Assembly: GCA_947572385.1 (NCBI GenBank)
Contig: CANPBX010000015.1
Coordinates: 1 to 53,806, forward strand
Length of the DNA: 53,806 nt
Direction: 5' to 3'
Origin: an uncultured Clostridia bacterium
GTDB taxonomy: Bacteria > Bacillota > Clostridia > Oscillospirales > Acutalibacteraceae
In this document: positions 41,287-49,367 of the stretch, piece by piece
Numbering within the stretch: the first letter of the stretch is position 1
Layout of the letters: each line of letters opens with the position of its first letter
Position numbers and translations under genes: made by a program
Notes under the pieces: generated by a model
What the model saw: the letters and a program-made list of their open reading frames with translations, nothing else
Databases searched by the model: none
What the model was told of the DNA's origin: nothing

Positions 41287-41994
41287 ATGTTTTTCAGCGT
41301 AATAAGGACCATTATGGCAGGCGGCCAGGTGGACATACCCACTGTGGCAGCCCAGGTCCTGGCAATAATCTTTGTCATAATCTGCATACTGCCCCTGCAC
41401 GAGCTGGCCCATGGCTGGATAGCCTATAAACTAGGGGACCCTACGGCAAAGCTCGAGCGCCGCCTCACCCTGAACCCTTTAGCCAGCGTTGACCCCATAG
41501 GCACAGTCTGGCTGTTCCTGTTCGGCTTCGGCTGGGCAAGGCCCGTGCCGGTGGACCCCAGGTACTTCAGGAAGCCAAAGCGCGACATGGCGATAGTGGC
41601 CCTGGCGGGGCCGGTGTCAAACCTTCTCGCCGCCCTTGCTGGGGCGCTGCTCTTAAATGTGATGCTGGTGATAGCCGGGTATAACGGGGTGAACTCCGTG
41701 CTGTATTTCGTCTACACACTTCTGTCCTACTATGTCATGGTAAACGTGACCCTGGCGGCGTTCAACCTACTGCCGATCCCGCCGCTGGACGGCTCCAAGA
41801 TACTGGGGGCATTCCTCAGCGACCGGGCCCTTGAGACCTATTACAGGTATCAGAATGTATTCGTGATGGTGCTATTTGTGCTCATGTTCTCCGGAGCTTT
41901 CTCCGGGCCCCTGTACGCCATAGAGAGCGCCATGTCAAAGGGTATTTTCTGGATAGCCGGGCTGCCGTTCAAGCTCTTTGGGTTCAGCTTTTAA
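41287..41994 (+). CDS. Site-2 protease family (M50) membrane metalloprotease
   Basis: 235 residues, about five membrane segments. Zinc site His38-Glu39-x-x-His42 in LHELAHGW and the third ligand Asp in LPIPPLDGSK; LNPLASVDPIG and LAGPVSN are typical of the short, PDZ-free group. The family cleaves membrane segments of regulatory proteins; in this subgroup (YwhC/Rip3-like) substrates are mostly unknown. GGAGG 6 bases before the ATG. First gene of the cluster leading to scpA. Confidence 0.93.
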   Translation: MFFSVIRTIMAGGQVDIPTVAAQVLAIIFVIICILPLHELAHGWIAYKLGDPTAKLERRLTLNPLASVDPIGTVWLFLFGFGWARPVPVDPRYFRKPKRDMAIVALAGPVSNLLAALAGALLLNVMLVIAGYNGVNSVLYFVYTLLSYYVMVNVTLAAFNLLPIPPLDGSKILGAFLSDRALETYYRYQNVFVMVLFVLMFSGAFSGPLYAIESAMSKGIFWIAGLPFKLFGFSF

Positions 41995-42005
41995 CTGGGT
42001 GCGCA

Positions 42006-42716
42006 ATGGAGAAGCTGCAATATAAGCTTGAGAACTTCGAGGGCCCTTTGGACATGCTGCTGGCCCTCGTTGCCAAGAACAAGATAGATATATATGATAT
42101 ACCCATTGCGGAGCTGCTGGAGCAGTATATGGAGCAGATAGACCTTATGCGGGAGGCTGATTTAGACGTTGCCAGCGAGTTTCTGGAGATGGCCGCAAGG
42201 CTCGTCTACATAAAGACAGCCTCACTGCTCCCGAGGCAGGAGGACGAGGAGGACCCGCGCATGGAACTTACAGGGCTGCTTTTAGAATACCAGCAGTGCA
42301 AGGAGGCGGCTGAGAAGCTGAGGGAGCTGGCGTCTTTCAATACGGTCACAAGGCCCCCGGAGGAGCTGCCCGCCGACTTTATCTACAAGCGCATACACGA
42401 CCCACGGGAGCTCCGGCAGGCTTTAAGGGCTGCCTGGGGCAAGGGAAAGAGCCTGATGCCTCCAAAGCCAGAGAGCTTTTCGGCCCTGGTCTCCGCCAGG
42501 ATAGTGTCGGTTGCAAGCCAGACCGTGTATGTGCTGAGGACCCTCTGGAAGCGGGGGAGCATTGCCTACAGGGCGCTCTTCGCCGAAAAGGACGAGCGCT
42601 CGGCAAGGGTCGCGGTATTTTTGGCGCTGCTGGAGCTTGTGAAGAACCGACGGGTAAGAGTTGAGGGGGAAGGCGACTTGTGCGAGGTGAAGCTGATGGG
42701 GAGGGAGAAAGCGTGA
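42006..42716 (+). CDS. scpA: Segregation and condensation protein A
   Basis: 236 residues. NFEGPLDMLLALVAKNKIDI and YDIPIAELLEQYMEQI near the N-terminus, LVYIKTASLLP and the C-terminal winged-helix VAVFLALLELVKNRRVRV are the ScpA (kleisin) hallmarks. It bridges SMC heads in chromosome condensation. It follows the protease by 11 bases, and its last four bases overlap the GTG of scpB. Confidence 0.96.
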   Translation: MEKLQYKLENFEGPLDMLLALVAKNKIDIYDIPIAELLEQYMEQIDLMREADLDVASEFLEMAARLVYIKTASLLPRQEDEEDPRMELTGLLLEYQQCKEAAEKLRELASFNTVTRPPEELPADFIYKRIHDPRELRQALRAAWGKGKSLMPPKPESFSALVSARIVSVASQTVYVLRTLWKRGSIAYRALFAEKDERSARVAVFLALLELVKNRRVRVEGEGDLCEVKLMGREKA

Positions 42717-43300
42717 GTACAGAGGAGCTTACAGGCAGGGCAGAGGCCATCCTGTTTGCCAGCGGCGAGCCCGTGGCCCTGGACAGGATAGCCCAGGTGC
42801 TTGGGGTGCGCACCGCGGCAGCTGAGAGGATGGTCTCCGCCCTGCAGGACAAATACAATACCCCCGAGAGCGGCGTACACCTGCTGATGCTGGGGGACTC
42901 GGCCCAGTTCTGTACAAACCCCGCTTTTATCGAGCCGGTGAGGGCGGCGCTGGATCTAAAGAGGAACACCCCGCTGTCCCAGGCGGCAATGGAGGTGCTA
43001 GCGGTGGTAGCCTATAACCAGCCGGTAACCAAGGCCTTTGTTGAGCAGGTCCGTGGAGTGGACTGCTCGGGGGTGGTGGGGAGCCTGGTGCAGAAGGGGC
43101 TTTTAGAGGAGCGGGGGAGGCTGGAGCTCCCCGGACGCCCGCTGCTCTACGGCACCACGGAGAACTTTTTGCGCTGCTTCCAGCTTGAGTCCATAGACCG
43201 CCTGCCGCCGCCACCTGGAGAGGGTGAGCAGCAGGAGCAGGATGAGGGCTCCGGCGATGAGGAGGATGACGGGCCGGAGCAGATAACCCTGGATGTGTAG
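42713..43300 (+). CDS. scpB: Segregation and condensation protein B
   Basis: 195 residues from GTG 42713 (overlapping the scpA stop as GTGA; GGGAG upstream). Two winged-helix domains: ELTGRAEAILFASGEPVALD and SQAAMEVLAVVAYNQPVTKA, then VDCSGVVGSLVQKGLLEERG. It regulates the SMC–ScpA complex. An acidic, low-complexity tail of about 30 residues (DEGSGDEEDDGPE) follows the second domain. Confidence 0.96.
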   Translation: MSTEELTGRAEAILFASGEPVALDRIAQVLGVRTAAAERMVSALQDKYNTPESGVHLLMLGDSAQFCTNPAFIEPVRAALDLKRNTPLSQAAMEVLAVVAYNQPVTKAFVEQVRGVDCSGVVGSLVQKGLLEERGRLELPGRPLLYGTTENFLRCFQLESIDRLPPPPGEGEQQEQDEGSGDEEDDGPEQITLDV

Positions 43301-43335
43301 ACAGCGTATACAGAACATGGTAAGGGGGGCGGCGG

Positions 43336-43992
43336 ATGATAGTTTTATACGTGATACTCTGGGCCATACTGGGCCTGCTGCTCCTTTTGCTGCTGCTGAC
43401 CCTTATGCCTGTGGGGGCGGAGCTGCGCTTTGACGGTGAGTTCCACCTGAGGATAAAGTATCTTTTCCTGAACATCCCGCTGCTCCCCGGCGAGCCGCAG
43501 GAGGAGCCCGAGGAGCCTCCAAAGGAGGAAGAGCCTGAGGAGCCGGAAAAATCAGGCAAGCCTGGTATAGGCGGGCGCATAAAGGCCGCGCTGAAGCGGG
43601 AGGGCCTGGGGGGATTCCTAGAGGCCATAGGCGAGCTCATAAGCCTGCTGGGACAGGCCACGGCGGGGATACTAAGGGGGTTTGAACTCAGGCGCTTCGA
43701 CCTATACTTATGTGTGGCAGGGGCCGGGGATGCGGCGGCTGGGGCGGAGCTTTTCGGAAAGATATCAGCGGGGGTCTATTCGGCCTGCGGGGTGCTGTTC
43801 ACACTGCTGCCCTGCGGGAATAAGGGCGTGACGGTGGACCTTAGCTACGACCTCTGGGAGAGCCGGGTGGACTTCTCGGCCGAGCTCTCGATACGTCCGT
43901 TTTTTGTGCTGGCGGAGGGGCTGAAGCTGGTGATAAAAAGCATCAGGCCCCTTAGAAGGATATTAAAGAGTGAAAGGAAGACTAGGCAATGA
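43336..43992 (+). CDS. DUF2953 membrane-anchored protein
   Basis: 218 residues. One N-terminal membrane segment (about 2-25), a Pro/Glu-rich linker (EEPEEPPKEEEPEEPEK, about 53-70), then a domain with RRFDLYLCVAGAGDAA and the C-terminal LSIRPFFVLAEGLKLV typical of DUF2953, found next to ytfJ in many Clostridia. Its function is unknown; the linkage suggests sporulation. Its stop overlaps the ytfJ start. Confidence 0.85.
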   Translation: MIVLYVILWAILGLLLLLLLLTLMPVGAELRFDGEFHLRIKYLFLNIPLLPGEPQEEPEEPPKEEEPEEPEKSGKPGIGGRIKAALKREGLGGFLEAIGELISLLGQATAGILRGFELRRFDLYLCVAGAGDAAAGAELFGKISAGVYSACGVLFTLLPCGNKGVTVDLSYDLWESRVDFSAELSIRPFFVLAEGLKLVIKSIRPLRRILKSERKTRQ

Positions 43993-44420
43993 GTGATAAT
44001 AAGGTAAACGACCTCTTGGGCGTGAGCATGGACAAGATCAAGCAGATGGTGGACGTGAACACCGTGGTGGGGGACCCTGTCACCACGCCGGACGGCACTA
44101 CTGTAATACCCATTTCCCGGGTGAATTACGGCTTTGCAGCCGGCGGTTCTGACCTGCCCTCCAAGGCCCAGCCTGCGGGGGGGCTCTTTGCCGGCGGCAG
44201 CGGCGCGGGGGTGACGGTGAGCCCGGTGGCATTCCTGTCCATACACAACGGAAATGTGCGGGTAATACAGATAGAGCCCTACTTCAGCCCTGTTGACAGG
44301 GCTCTGGAAAGGATACCTGACATTGCGGATATGCTCAGCTCACTCTTTAAGAAAAAGGACGAGGCTGCGCCTGCCGCAGAATGTGTGCCTGCAGTGCCGG
44401 AGAAGGAAACCGCAGAATAA
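43989..44420 (+). CDS. ytfJ: GerW family sporulation protein
   Basis: 143 residues. DKIKQMVDVNTVVGDPVTTP then GTTVIPISRVNYGFAAGGSD and GAGVTVSPVAFLSI are the YtfJ/GerW signature. In Bacillus this protein is in spores and needed for normal germination. An acidic C-terminal tail follows. Four-base overlap with DUF2953 and followed by the carboxypeptidase after 46 bases. Confidence 0.94.
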   Translation: MSDNKVNDLLGVSMDKIKQMVDVNTVVGDPVTTPDGTTVIPISRVNYGFAAGGSDLPSKAQPAGGLFAGGSGAGVTVSPVAFLSIHNGNVRVIQIEPYFSPVDRALERIPDIADMLSSLFKKKDEAAPAAECVPAVPEKETAE

Positions 44421-44466
44421 CATAACGCCTGTCCGCATATCTTAACTGTGGAGAGGCGGTGTGTAT

Positions 44467-45600
44467 ATGAAGAAAATATTTATCCTGTTGGCCGTACTGC
44501 TGCTTTTACCGGCGCCTGCTGTATATGCGGCGGGGGAGCCGGGGGTCTCTGCCCAGAGCGCTATACTCATCTCCGGCGACGACGGCACGGTTATTTATGA
44601 GAAGAACTCCCATGAGAAGCTCGCTATGGCCAGCACCACCAAGATCATGACAGCCCTGCTCACCCTGGAGGAGGCTGAGCGCTCCGGGGACCCGGTTATT
44701 GACATAACTGCCGAGATGGTAGCGGTGGAGGGCTCTTCCATGGGCCTGAAGGAGGGTGACCGGCTGACGCTGATAAACCTTACCTCGGGTATGCTCCTGG
44801 CCTCCGGCAATGATGCGGCAAACGCCGCGGCAATATATCTCGGCGGCAGCCAGGAGGGCTTCGCGGAGCTTATGAACGCCAGGGCCGGGGAGATAGGCAT
44901 GACCGAGACTAACTTCGTCACGCCGTCAGGGTTAGACGACGATGAGCATTACTCCACGGCCTACGATATGGCCCTGCTGGGCAGGGAGGCCATGGGTAAC
45001 GGGGAGTTTGCAAGGATAGCCGGGAGCTCCACCCTGCAGGTGGAGTTTGTGGAGCCGGAGCAGAGGATAAGCTACCAAAACCATAATAAGCTCCTGCGCA
45101 TATACGACGGATGTATCGGCATAAAGACTGGCTTTACCAAAAAGGCCGGGCGCACCCTGGTCTCAGCGGCACAGCGGGACGGCACCACGCTCATAGCAGT
45201 TACCCTGAACGCCCCTGACGATTGGGATGACCATACGGCCATGTTCGACTATGGCTTTTCCAAGGTGAAGACCGTGAACATGGGCGAGGAGGCCCTGCCG
45301 GAGAGCATACCTGTGGCGGGCTCCGGCAAGCAGGGGGTGGCAGTCTGCGCCAGCCAGCAGGTTAGCATGACCCTGCCTATCGAGGAAGCCCAGGGGGTGG
45401 AGAGCCGGGTGCTCCTGCCAAAATTCCTCTATGCGCCGGTAAAAGCCGGGGAGAAGATAGGGCAGGTGCAGTACCTTTCGGGAGGCATTGAGATCTACAG
45501 CGTGCCAATAATCGCCACTGAGGGCGCTGAGCAGGTAGTGCTGCCGGAGCGCACCTGGTGGGAGAAGCTGACGAGTTTTTTTAACAATATGTTTAGTTGA
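44467..45600 (+). CDS. dacF: D-alanyl-D-alanine carboxypeptidase (DacF-like, S11)
   Basis: 377 residues from ATG 44467 (a GTG 6 bases earlier is too close to the GGAGAGG site). Signal peptide KKIFILLAVLLLLPAPAVYA. Active site S56-x-x-K59 in MASTTKIMTALL, SGNDAAN and KTG in GCIGIKTGFTKKAG; a C-terminal PBP5-type domain and an amphipathic end (WWEKLTSFFNNMF) that anchors to the membrane. It trims pentapeptides of peptidoglycan; the DacF/DacB group acts on spore cortex. The neighbours support that. Confidence 0.95.
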   Translation: MKKIFILLAVLLLLPAPAVYAAGEPGVSAQSAILISGDDGTVIYEKNSHEKLAMASTTKIMTALLTLEEAERSGDPVIDITAEMVAVEGSSMGLKEGDRLTLINLTSGMLLASGNDAANAAAIYLGGSQEGFAELMNARAGEIGMTETNFVTPSGLDDDEHYSTAYDMALLGREAMGNGEFARIAGSSTLQVEFVEPEQRISYQNHNKLLRIYDGCIGIKTGFTKKAGRTLVSAAQRDGTTLIAVTLNAPDDWDDHTAMFDYGFSKVKTVNMGEEALPESIPVAGSGKQGVAVCASQQVSMTLPIEEAQGVESRVLLPKFLYAPVKAGEKIGQVQYLSGGIEIYSVPIIATEGAEQVVLPERTWWEKLTSFFNNMFS

Positions 45601-45656
45601 CATAAAATATTTATATTTACATAATATTTGCGGGAAGTGAAAAGGAGGGGAGTGCT

Positions 45657-46394
45657 TTGGCACAGCCGGAGAGGGTACAGAAGCTTATAGCCCAGGCGGG
45701 GATCGCGTCCCGCCGCAAGGCCGAGGAGCTTATCCAGCAGGGCCGGGTGACGGTGAACGGGAGGCCCATAAAGCTAGGGGACAGCGCTCGCCCAAATAAG
45801 GACGTGATAGCTGTGGACGGCCAGCGTATAGCAAACAGCTGCGGCAGGATATACCTTGCCCTGCACAAGCCCAGGGGCTTCGTCACCACTATGGAGGACG
45901 AGCGGGGCAGGAAATGTGTGGCCCAGCTTGTGGAGGACGTTCCAGGAAGGGTGTACCCGGTGGGCAGGCTGGACAAGGACTCCGAGGGCCTGCTTATTAT
46001 GACGAACGACGGGGATCTGGCTAACGCCGTCTCCCATCCGAAGACCCACGTGGCGAAGACCTACCGCGTCACCCTGCGCCCGGGCATAACCGAGGAGCAG
46101 CTGATTGAGCTCAGCACGGGAATAATGCTTGACGGACGTATGACCGCCCCCGCAAAGGCAAGGGTGCTGGAGCAGCAGCCCGGGCGGGCAGTTGTGGAGA
46201 TAGTGCTGTATGAGGGCCGCAACCGGGAGATACGCCGGATGTGCGAGTCAATGGGCCTGGAGGTTGCACGGCTCAAGCGCACAGCCATAGGGCCGGTGCG
46301 CCTGTCAATGCTGCCCCAGGGCAGGCATAGGGAGCTGAGCCGGGAGGAGATAGCCGGTCTTCTGGCGGAGTCTGGGAAGGGCCGGAGCCGGTGA
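45657..46394 (+). CDS. rluB: 23S rRNA pseudouridine synthase (RsuA/RluB family)
   Basis: 245 residues, TTG start with AAAGGAGG upstream. N-terminal S4 RNA-binding domain ERVQKLIAQAGIASRRKAEE and the catalytic domain with Asp in VYPVGRLDKDSEGLLIMTND and EGRNREIRRMCESMGLEV. It makes a pseudouridine in 23S rRNA (the position 2605 class is most likely). Often next to dacF and scpB in Firmicutes, as here. Confidence 0.93.
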   Translation: MAQPERVQKLIAQAGIASRRKAEELIQQGRVTVNGRPIKLGDSARPNKDVIAVDGQRIANSCGRIYLALHKPRGFVTTMEDERGRKCVAQLVEDVPGRVYPVGRLDKDSEGLLIMTNDGDLANAVSHPKTHVAKTYRVTLRPGITEEQLIELSTGIMLDGRMTAPAKARVLEQQPGRAVVEIVLYEGRNREIRRMCESMGLEVARLKRTAIGPVRLSMLPQGRHRELSREEIAGLLAESGKGRSR

Positions 46395-46789
46395 CCCGGC
46401 GGAGCAGGCGCGGGCTGCTGATCATGCTTGTGATATCCATAACTGTATGCCTTATACAGTTATGCCAGGAGGTAGACGCGACTGTGTACACCTTGACCCG
46501 GGCATACTATGATGCTGAGGGCAATGAGGTTGACATAACGCAAGAAGCGCCTGTCGAGGAGCAGGAACAGCAGCAGGAGGATGATGAGCCTTTGGAGCTG
46601 CTCATAAACATAAACACCGCGGATATAGACGCGCTGGACCAGCTTCCGGGGATAGGCCCGGTGCTGGCCCAGCGCATTATTGATTACCGGGAAGCCTATG
46701 GGGGCTTCATTGCTCCCGAGGAGCTGATGGAGGTGAAGGGCGTGGGGGAGAAGTTATATGCGAACCTCTCCCCTTATATTACCGTATAG
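46391..46789 (+). CDS. ComEA-like helix-hairpin-helix DNA-binding protein
   Basis: 132 residues. N-terminal membrane anchor LLIMLVISITVCLIQLC, an acidic linker, then the ComEA helix-hairpin-helix ININTADIDALDQLPGIGPV and LAQRIIDYREAYGGF. It binds DNA at the outer membrane face; in competence it feeds the ComEC channel. No comEC or comEB here, so competence is not proven. GTG start overlaps the rluB stop by four bases. Confidence 0.9.
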   Translation: MTRRSRRGLLIMLVISITVCLIQLCQEVDATVYTLTRAYYDAEGNEVDITQEAPVEEQEQQQEDDEPLELLININTADIDALDQLPGIGPVLAQRIIDYREAYGGFIAPEELMEVKGVGEKLYANLSPYITV

Positions 46790-48679
46790 CTAACCAAGCC
46801 CGAACAGGCGGCAGAGACTGGCTATAATAAAGCACAGCACCAGCCCGCAGACGGTGGGTATGATAACTGCCGCAGCGGTCCATTTCCAGCTCCCGCTCTC
46901 CTTTTTAATGGTAAGGCAGGTGGTGGAGCAGGGCCAGTGCATCAGGGAGAACACCATCACGCATAGGGCGGTCACCCATGTCCAGCCGTTGTCAACGAGC
47001 AGGGCCCTAAGCGCCGAGAGGTCAGACAGCTCCACAAGGCTGCCCTGGGACAGATAGGCCATAATGATAAGTGGTATCACGATCTCATTGGCGGGCAGGC
47101 CCAGTATAAATGCCAGCAGTATGACCCCGTCCAAGCCGAAGACCTTGGCAAATGGGTCCAGGAACCCGGCGCAGTGGGCTAAGAGGGTGGCATCTCCCAC
47201 GTGGACATTTGCCAGCAGCCAAATCACAAGCCCTGCCGGAGCTGCTACCGAAACGGCGCGGCCAAGCACGAACAGTGTGCGGTCCAAGATAGAGCGGACT
47301 ATCACCTTGCCAAGCTGAGGCCTTCTGTACGGCGGCAGCTCCAGGGTAAAGGAGCTGGGCACGCCCCTGAGCACTGTTGCTGACAGCAGCTTCGAGGCGG
47401 CGAGGGTCATGAACACGCCAAGGGCGATCAGCCCCACCAGCATGGCTGAGGAGAGTACGGAAGCTCCAAGGCCCCCGGCAGCCCCTACAAAGAACATTGT
47501 TATCAGGGAGATGAGCATTGGCAGGCGTCCGTTGCAGGGGACAAAGCTGTTGGTCAGCATGGCGATCAGGCGCTCCCGGGGGGAGTCTATTATACGGCAG
47601 CCCACTACACCGGCGGCGTTGCAGCCGAAGCCCATACATGTAGTCAGTGCCTGCTTTCCGCAGGCGCCGCAGCTCTGGAAGCACCTGTCCAGATTAAAGG
47701 CGACCCTGGGCAGATAACCCAGGTCCTCTAAAAGGGTAAACAGTGGGAAGAATATGGCCATAGGCGGCAGCATAACAGCCACTACCCAGGCAAGCGTCCT
47801 GTACATCCCGTCGCAGATCAGCCCTGTGAGCCAGTCCGGCGACCCCAGGTAGATGAATCTGTCCCGGATACGGTCCCCCAGCCAGAATAGCCCTTCGCTG
47901 AGAAGCTGTGATGGGTAGTTTGCCCCGGTGATGGTGAGCCAGAATATGCCAAGCAGCATTAGGAGCATAATGGGAAAGCCGGTGAGGGGGCTTGTGAGAA
48001 CTCTGTCGATTTTACGGTCCCGGGAAGCTGAGGGGTTATTCTGCTCATGGCGCACAGAAGCCTCGGATATCCACTGGGCCTCATGGACGCGCATAGTCGG
48101 GTCCATGACTGGGAAATCAATGCCCTGGCGCGGGTCTGCACAGAGCTTTTCCACATCGTCCATGAGCTCGCCGAGCCCTTTGCCGTCCCTGGCCGAGGCT
48201 CCCACTACCGGGACGCCAAGAAGCTCGCTGAGCTTCTGCAGGTCGACTTTAACGCCCCGGCGCCTGGCCTCGTCCAGAAGGTTTACGCAGACGACCAAAT
48301 TTGGAGTGAGCTCCAGCACCTGCAATACCAGATTCAGATTGCGCTCAAGGCAGGTTGCATCGCAGACGGCTATAGTACAGTCCGGGCCGCCGGAGGTGAG
48401 GAAATCCCGGGCGGCCTCTTCTTCCGCGGAATGGGCCTGGAGGGAGTAGCAGCCGGGGAGGTCAACGAGGATGTAGCCTTTATCCTTGTGGGAGCAGTAG
48501 CCCTGGGCATTGGCGACTGTCTTGCCAGGCCAATTTCCTGTATGCTGGCGAAGCCCGGTCAAGGCATTGAAGATAGTGCTCTTGCCAACGTTAGGATTGC
48601 CGCAGAGGGCTATCACCCGATCGGACTCCTGGCGCTTTCTTATCTCAAGCCCCTCCGGGGCCATGCTAGACGGCTCCAT
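46790..48679 (-). CDS. feoB: Ferrous iron transport protein B
   Basis: 629 residues. N-terminal G domain: G1 CGNPNVGKSTIFNALTG (26-42), G3 LVDLPGCYSL, G4 NLLD, and a GDI helical region. The membrane part (about 240-625) has Gate motifs CMGFGCNAAGVVGCRIIDS and SFVPCNGRLPM and MHWPCSTTCLTIKKE. It imports Fe2+ with GTP hydrolysis. It overlaps feoA by 14 bases and is convergent with comEA. Confidence 0.97.
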   Translation of the reverse strand: MEPSSMAPEGLEIRKRQESDRVIALCGNPNVGKSTIFNALTGLRQHTGNWPGKTVANAQGYCSHKDKGYILVDLPGCYSLQAHSAEEEAARDFLTSGGPDCTIAVCDATCLERNLNLVLQVLELTPNLVVCVNLLDEARRRGVKVDLQKLSELLGVPVVGASARDGKGLGELMDDVEKLCADPRQGIDFPVMDPTMRVHEAQWISEASVRHEQNNPSASRDRKIDRVLTSPLTGFPIMLLMLLGIFWLTITGANYPSQLLSEGLFWLGDRIRDRFIYLGSPDWLTGLICDGMYRTLAWVVAVMLPPMAIFFPLFTLLEDLGYLPRVAFNLDRCFQSCGACGKQALTTCMGFGCNAAGVVGCRIIDSPRERLIAMLTNSFVPCNGRLPMLISLITMFFVGAAGGLGASVLSSAMLVGLIALGVFMTLAASKLLSATVLRGVPSSFTLELPPYRRPQLGKVIVRSILDRTLFVLGRAVSVAAPAGLVIWLLANVHVGDATLLAHCAGFLDPFAKVFGLDGVILLAFILGLPANEIVIPLIIMAYLSQGSLVELSDLSALRALLVDNGWTWVTALCVMVFSLMHWPCSTTCLTIKKESGSWKWTAAAVIIPTVCGLVLCFIIASLCRLFGLG

Positions 48680-48968
48680 GTCGCACCGCCTTTTCCATTA
48701 TAGGCGAGCCTGCGGATTCGACCCCGGGGATGGGCTCAACGGCAACGGTCCTGGCATCGGACTTTCTGAGGGCTATTACAGCACCCCTTATAAGGTATGC
48801 GCTTGGGTCACCGAGAGGGCTCTTATACAGGCACTGGACAATAGTGCCCTCGATCAGCCCCAGGTCCTGAAACCGGCGGCGCATGGACCCGCCCTCAGGC
48901 AGGGAGGCGACCCGGGCGCTCTGGCCTGGGGACAGGCTCTCCAGGGAAGGAGGCTTTATAGGTATCAT
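48666..48968 (-). CDS. feoA: Ferrous iron transport protein A
   Basis: 100 residues. SH3-like FeoA fold with LSPGQSARVASLPEGGSMRR, RFQDLGLIEGTIV and YLIRGAVIALRKSDARTV. Cytoplasmic partner of FeoB. First gene of the feoAB operon, divergent from the MscL-like ORF. AGGAGCTG precedes the ATG. Confidence 0.95.
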   Translation of the reverse strand: MIPIKPPSLESLSPGQSARVASLPEGGSMRRRFQDLGLIEGTIVQCLYKSPLGDPSAYLIRGAVIALRKSDARTVAVEPIPGVESAGSPIMEKAVRHGAV

Positions 48969-49113
48969 ATATAATTCAGCTCCTGATTTCTAGATTTTGG
49001 GAATACTTCAATACTACTATATTCCGGTGGTACAAACCTGTTACAGGCGGGCTTGCTTTTCCGGGGAAACTATGCGATATTATACCGTAAAACAGCCCGA
49101 AGAAGAGGATAAA

Positions 49114-49281
49114 ATGAAGCGGTCAAATGAATTCCGAGGGCCTATTTCCCCGGGAAATGCCATCGGCATGGCCGCCGGCGTAATCATCGGCGGGGCCTTC
49201 ACCGGGATAATCGATTCCCAGGTGAACGACCTGTTCATGCCCCCGCTGTGCCCCAACTGTACCTCGGAGCTCCAAAAATAA
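49114..49281 (+). CDS. Miniature MscL-like protein with internal deletion
   Basis: 55 residues. The first 42, NEFRGPISPGNAIGMAAGVI and IGGAFTGIIDSQVNDLFMPP, match the N-terminal helix, first membrane segment and periplasmic start of the large-conductance mechanosensitive channel MscL. It then jumps to CPNCTSELQK, which resembles the zinc-ribbon-like last residues of many Firmicutes MscL proteins. The second membrane helix and most of the C-terminal bundle are absent. ATG 49114 with AGAGGA upstream; an earlier ATG at 49072 is possible. It may be a deletion pseudogene or a functional single-helix derivative. Confidence 0.7.
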   Translation: MKRSNEFRGPISPGNAIGMAAGVIIGGAFTGIIDSQVNDLFMPPLCPNCTSELQK

Positions 49282-49284
49282 GTG

Positions 49285-49313
49285 TTGCAGGTTTCTGCTA
49301 TTTGTGATAATAT
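49285..49313 (+). promoter_or_regulatory. Promoter of trkA–trkH
   Basis: TTGCAG (49285-49290), 17-base spacer, TAATAT (49308-49313), about 55 bases before trkA and directly after the MscL-like ORF. Confidence 0.65.
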
Positions 49314-49367
49314 AGGTGCGGCGGTTGTTCAGCCGGCCAAATCATGAAATCAGGGAAGGACATATAA

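Noticed and set aside
42680-42712. Earlier start for scpB at 42680
   Set aside because: The GTG at 42713 overlaps the scpA stop in the usual coupled form and begins the conserved ELTGRAEAILFA domain after four residues.
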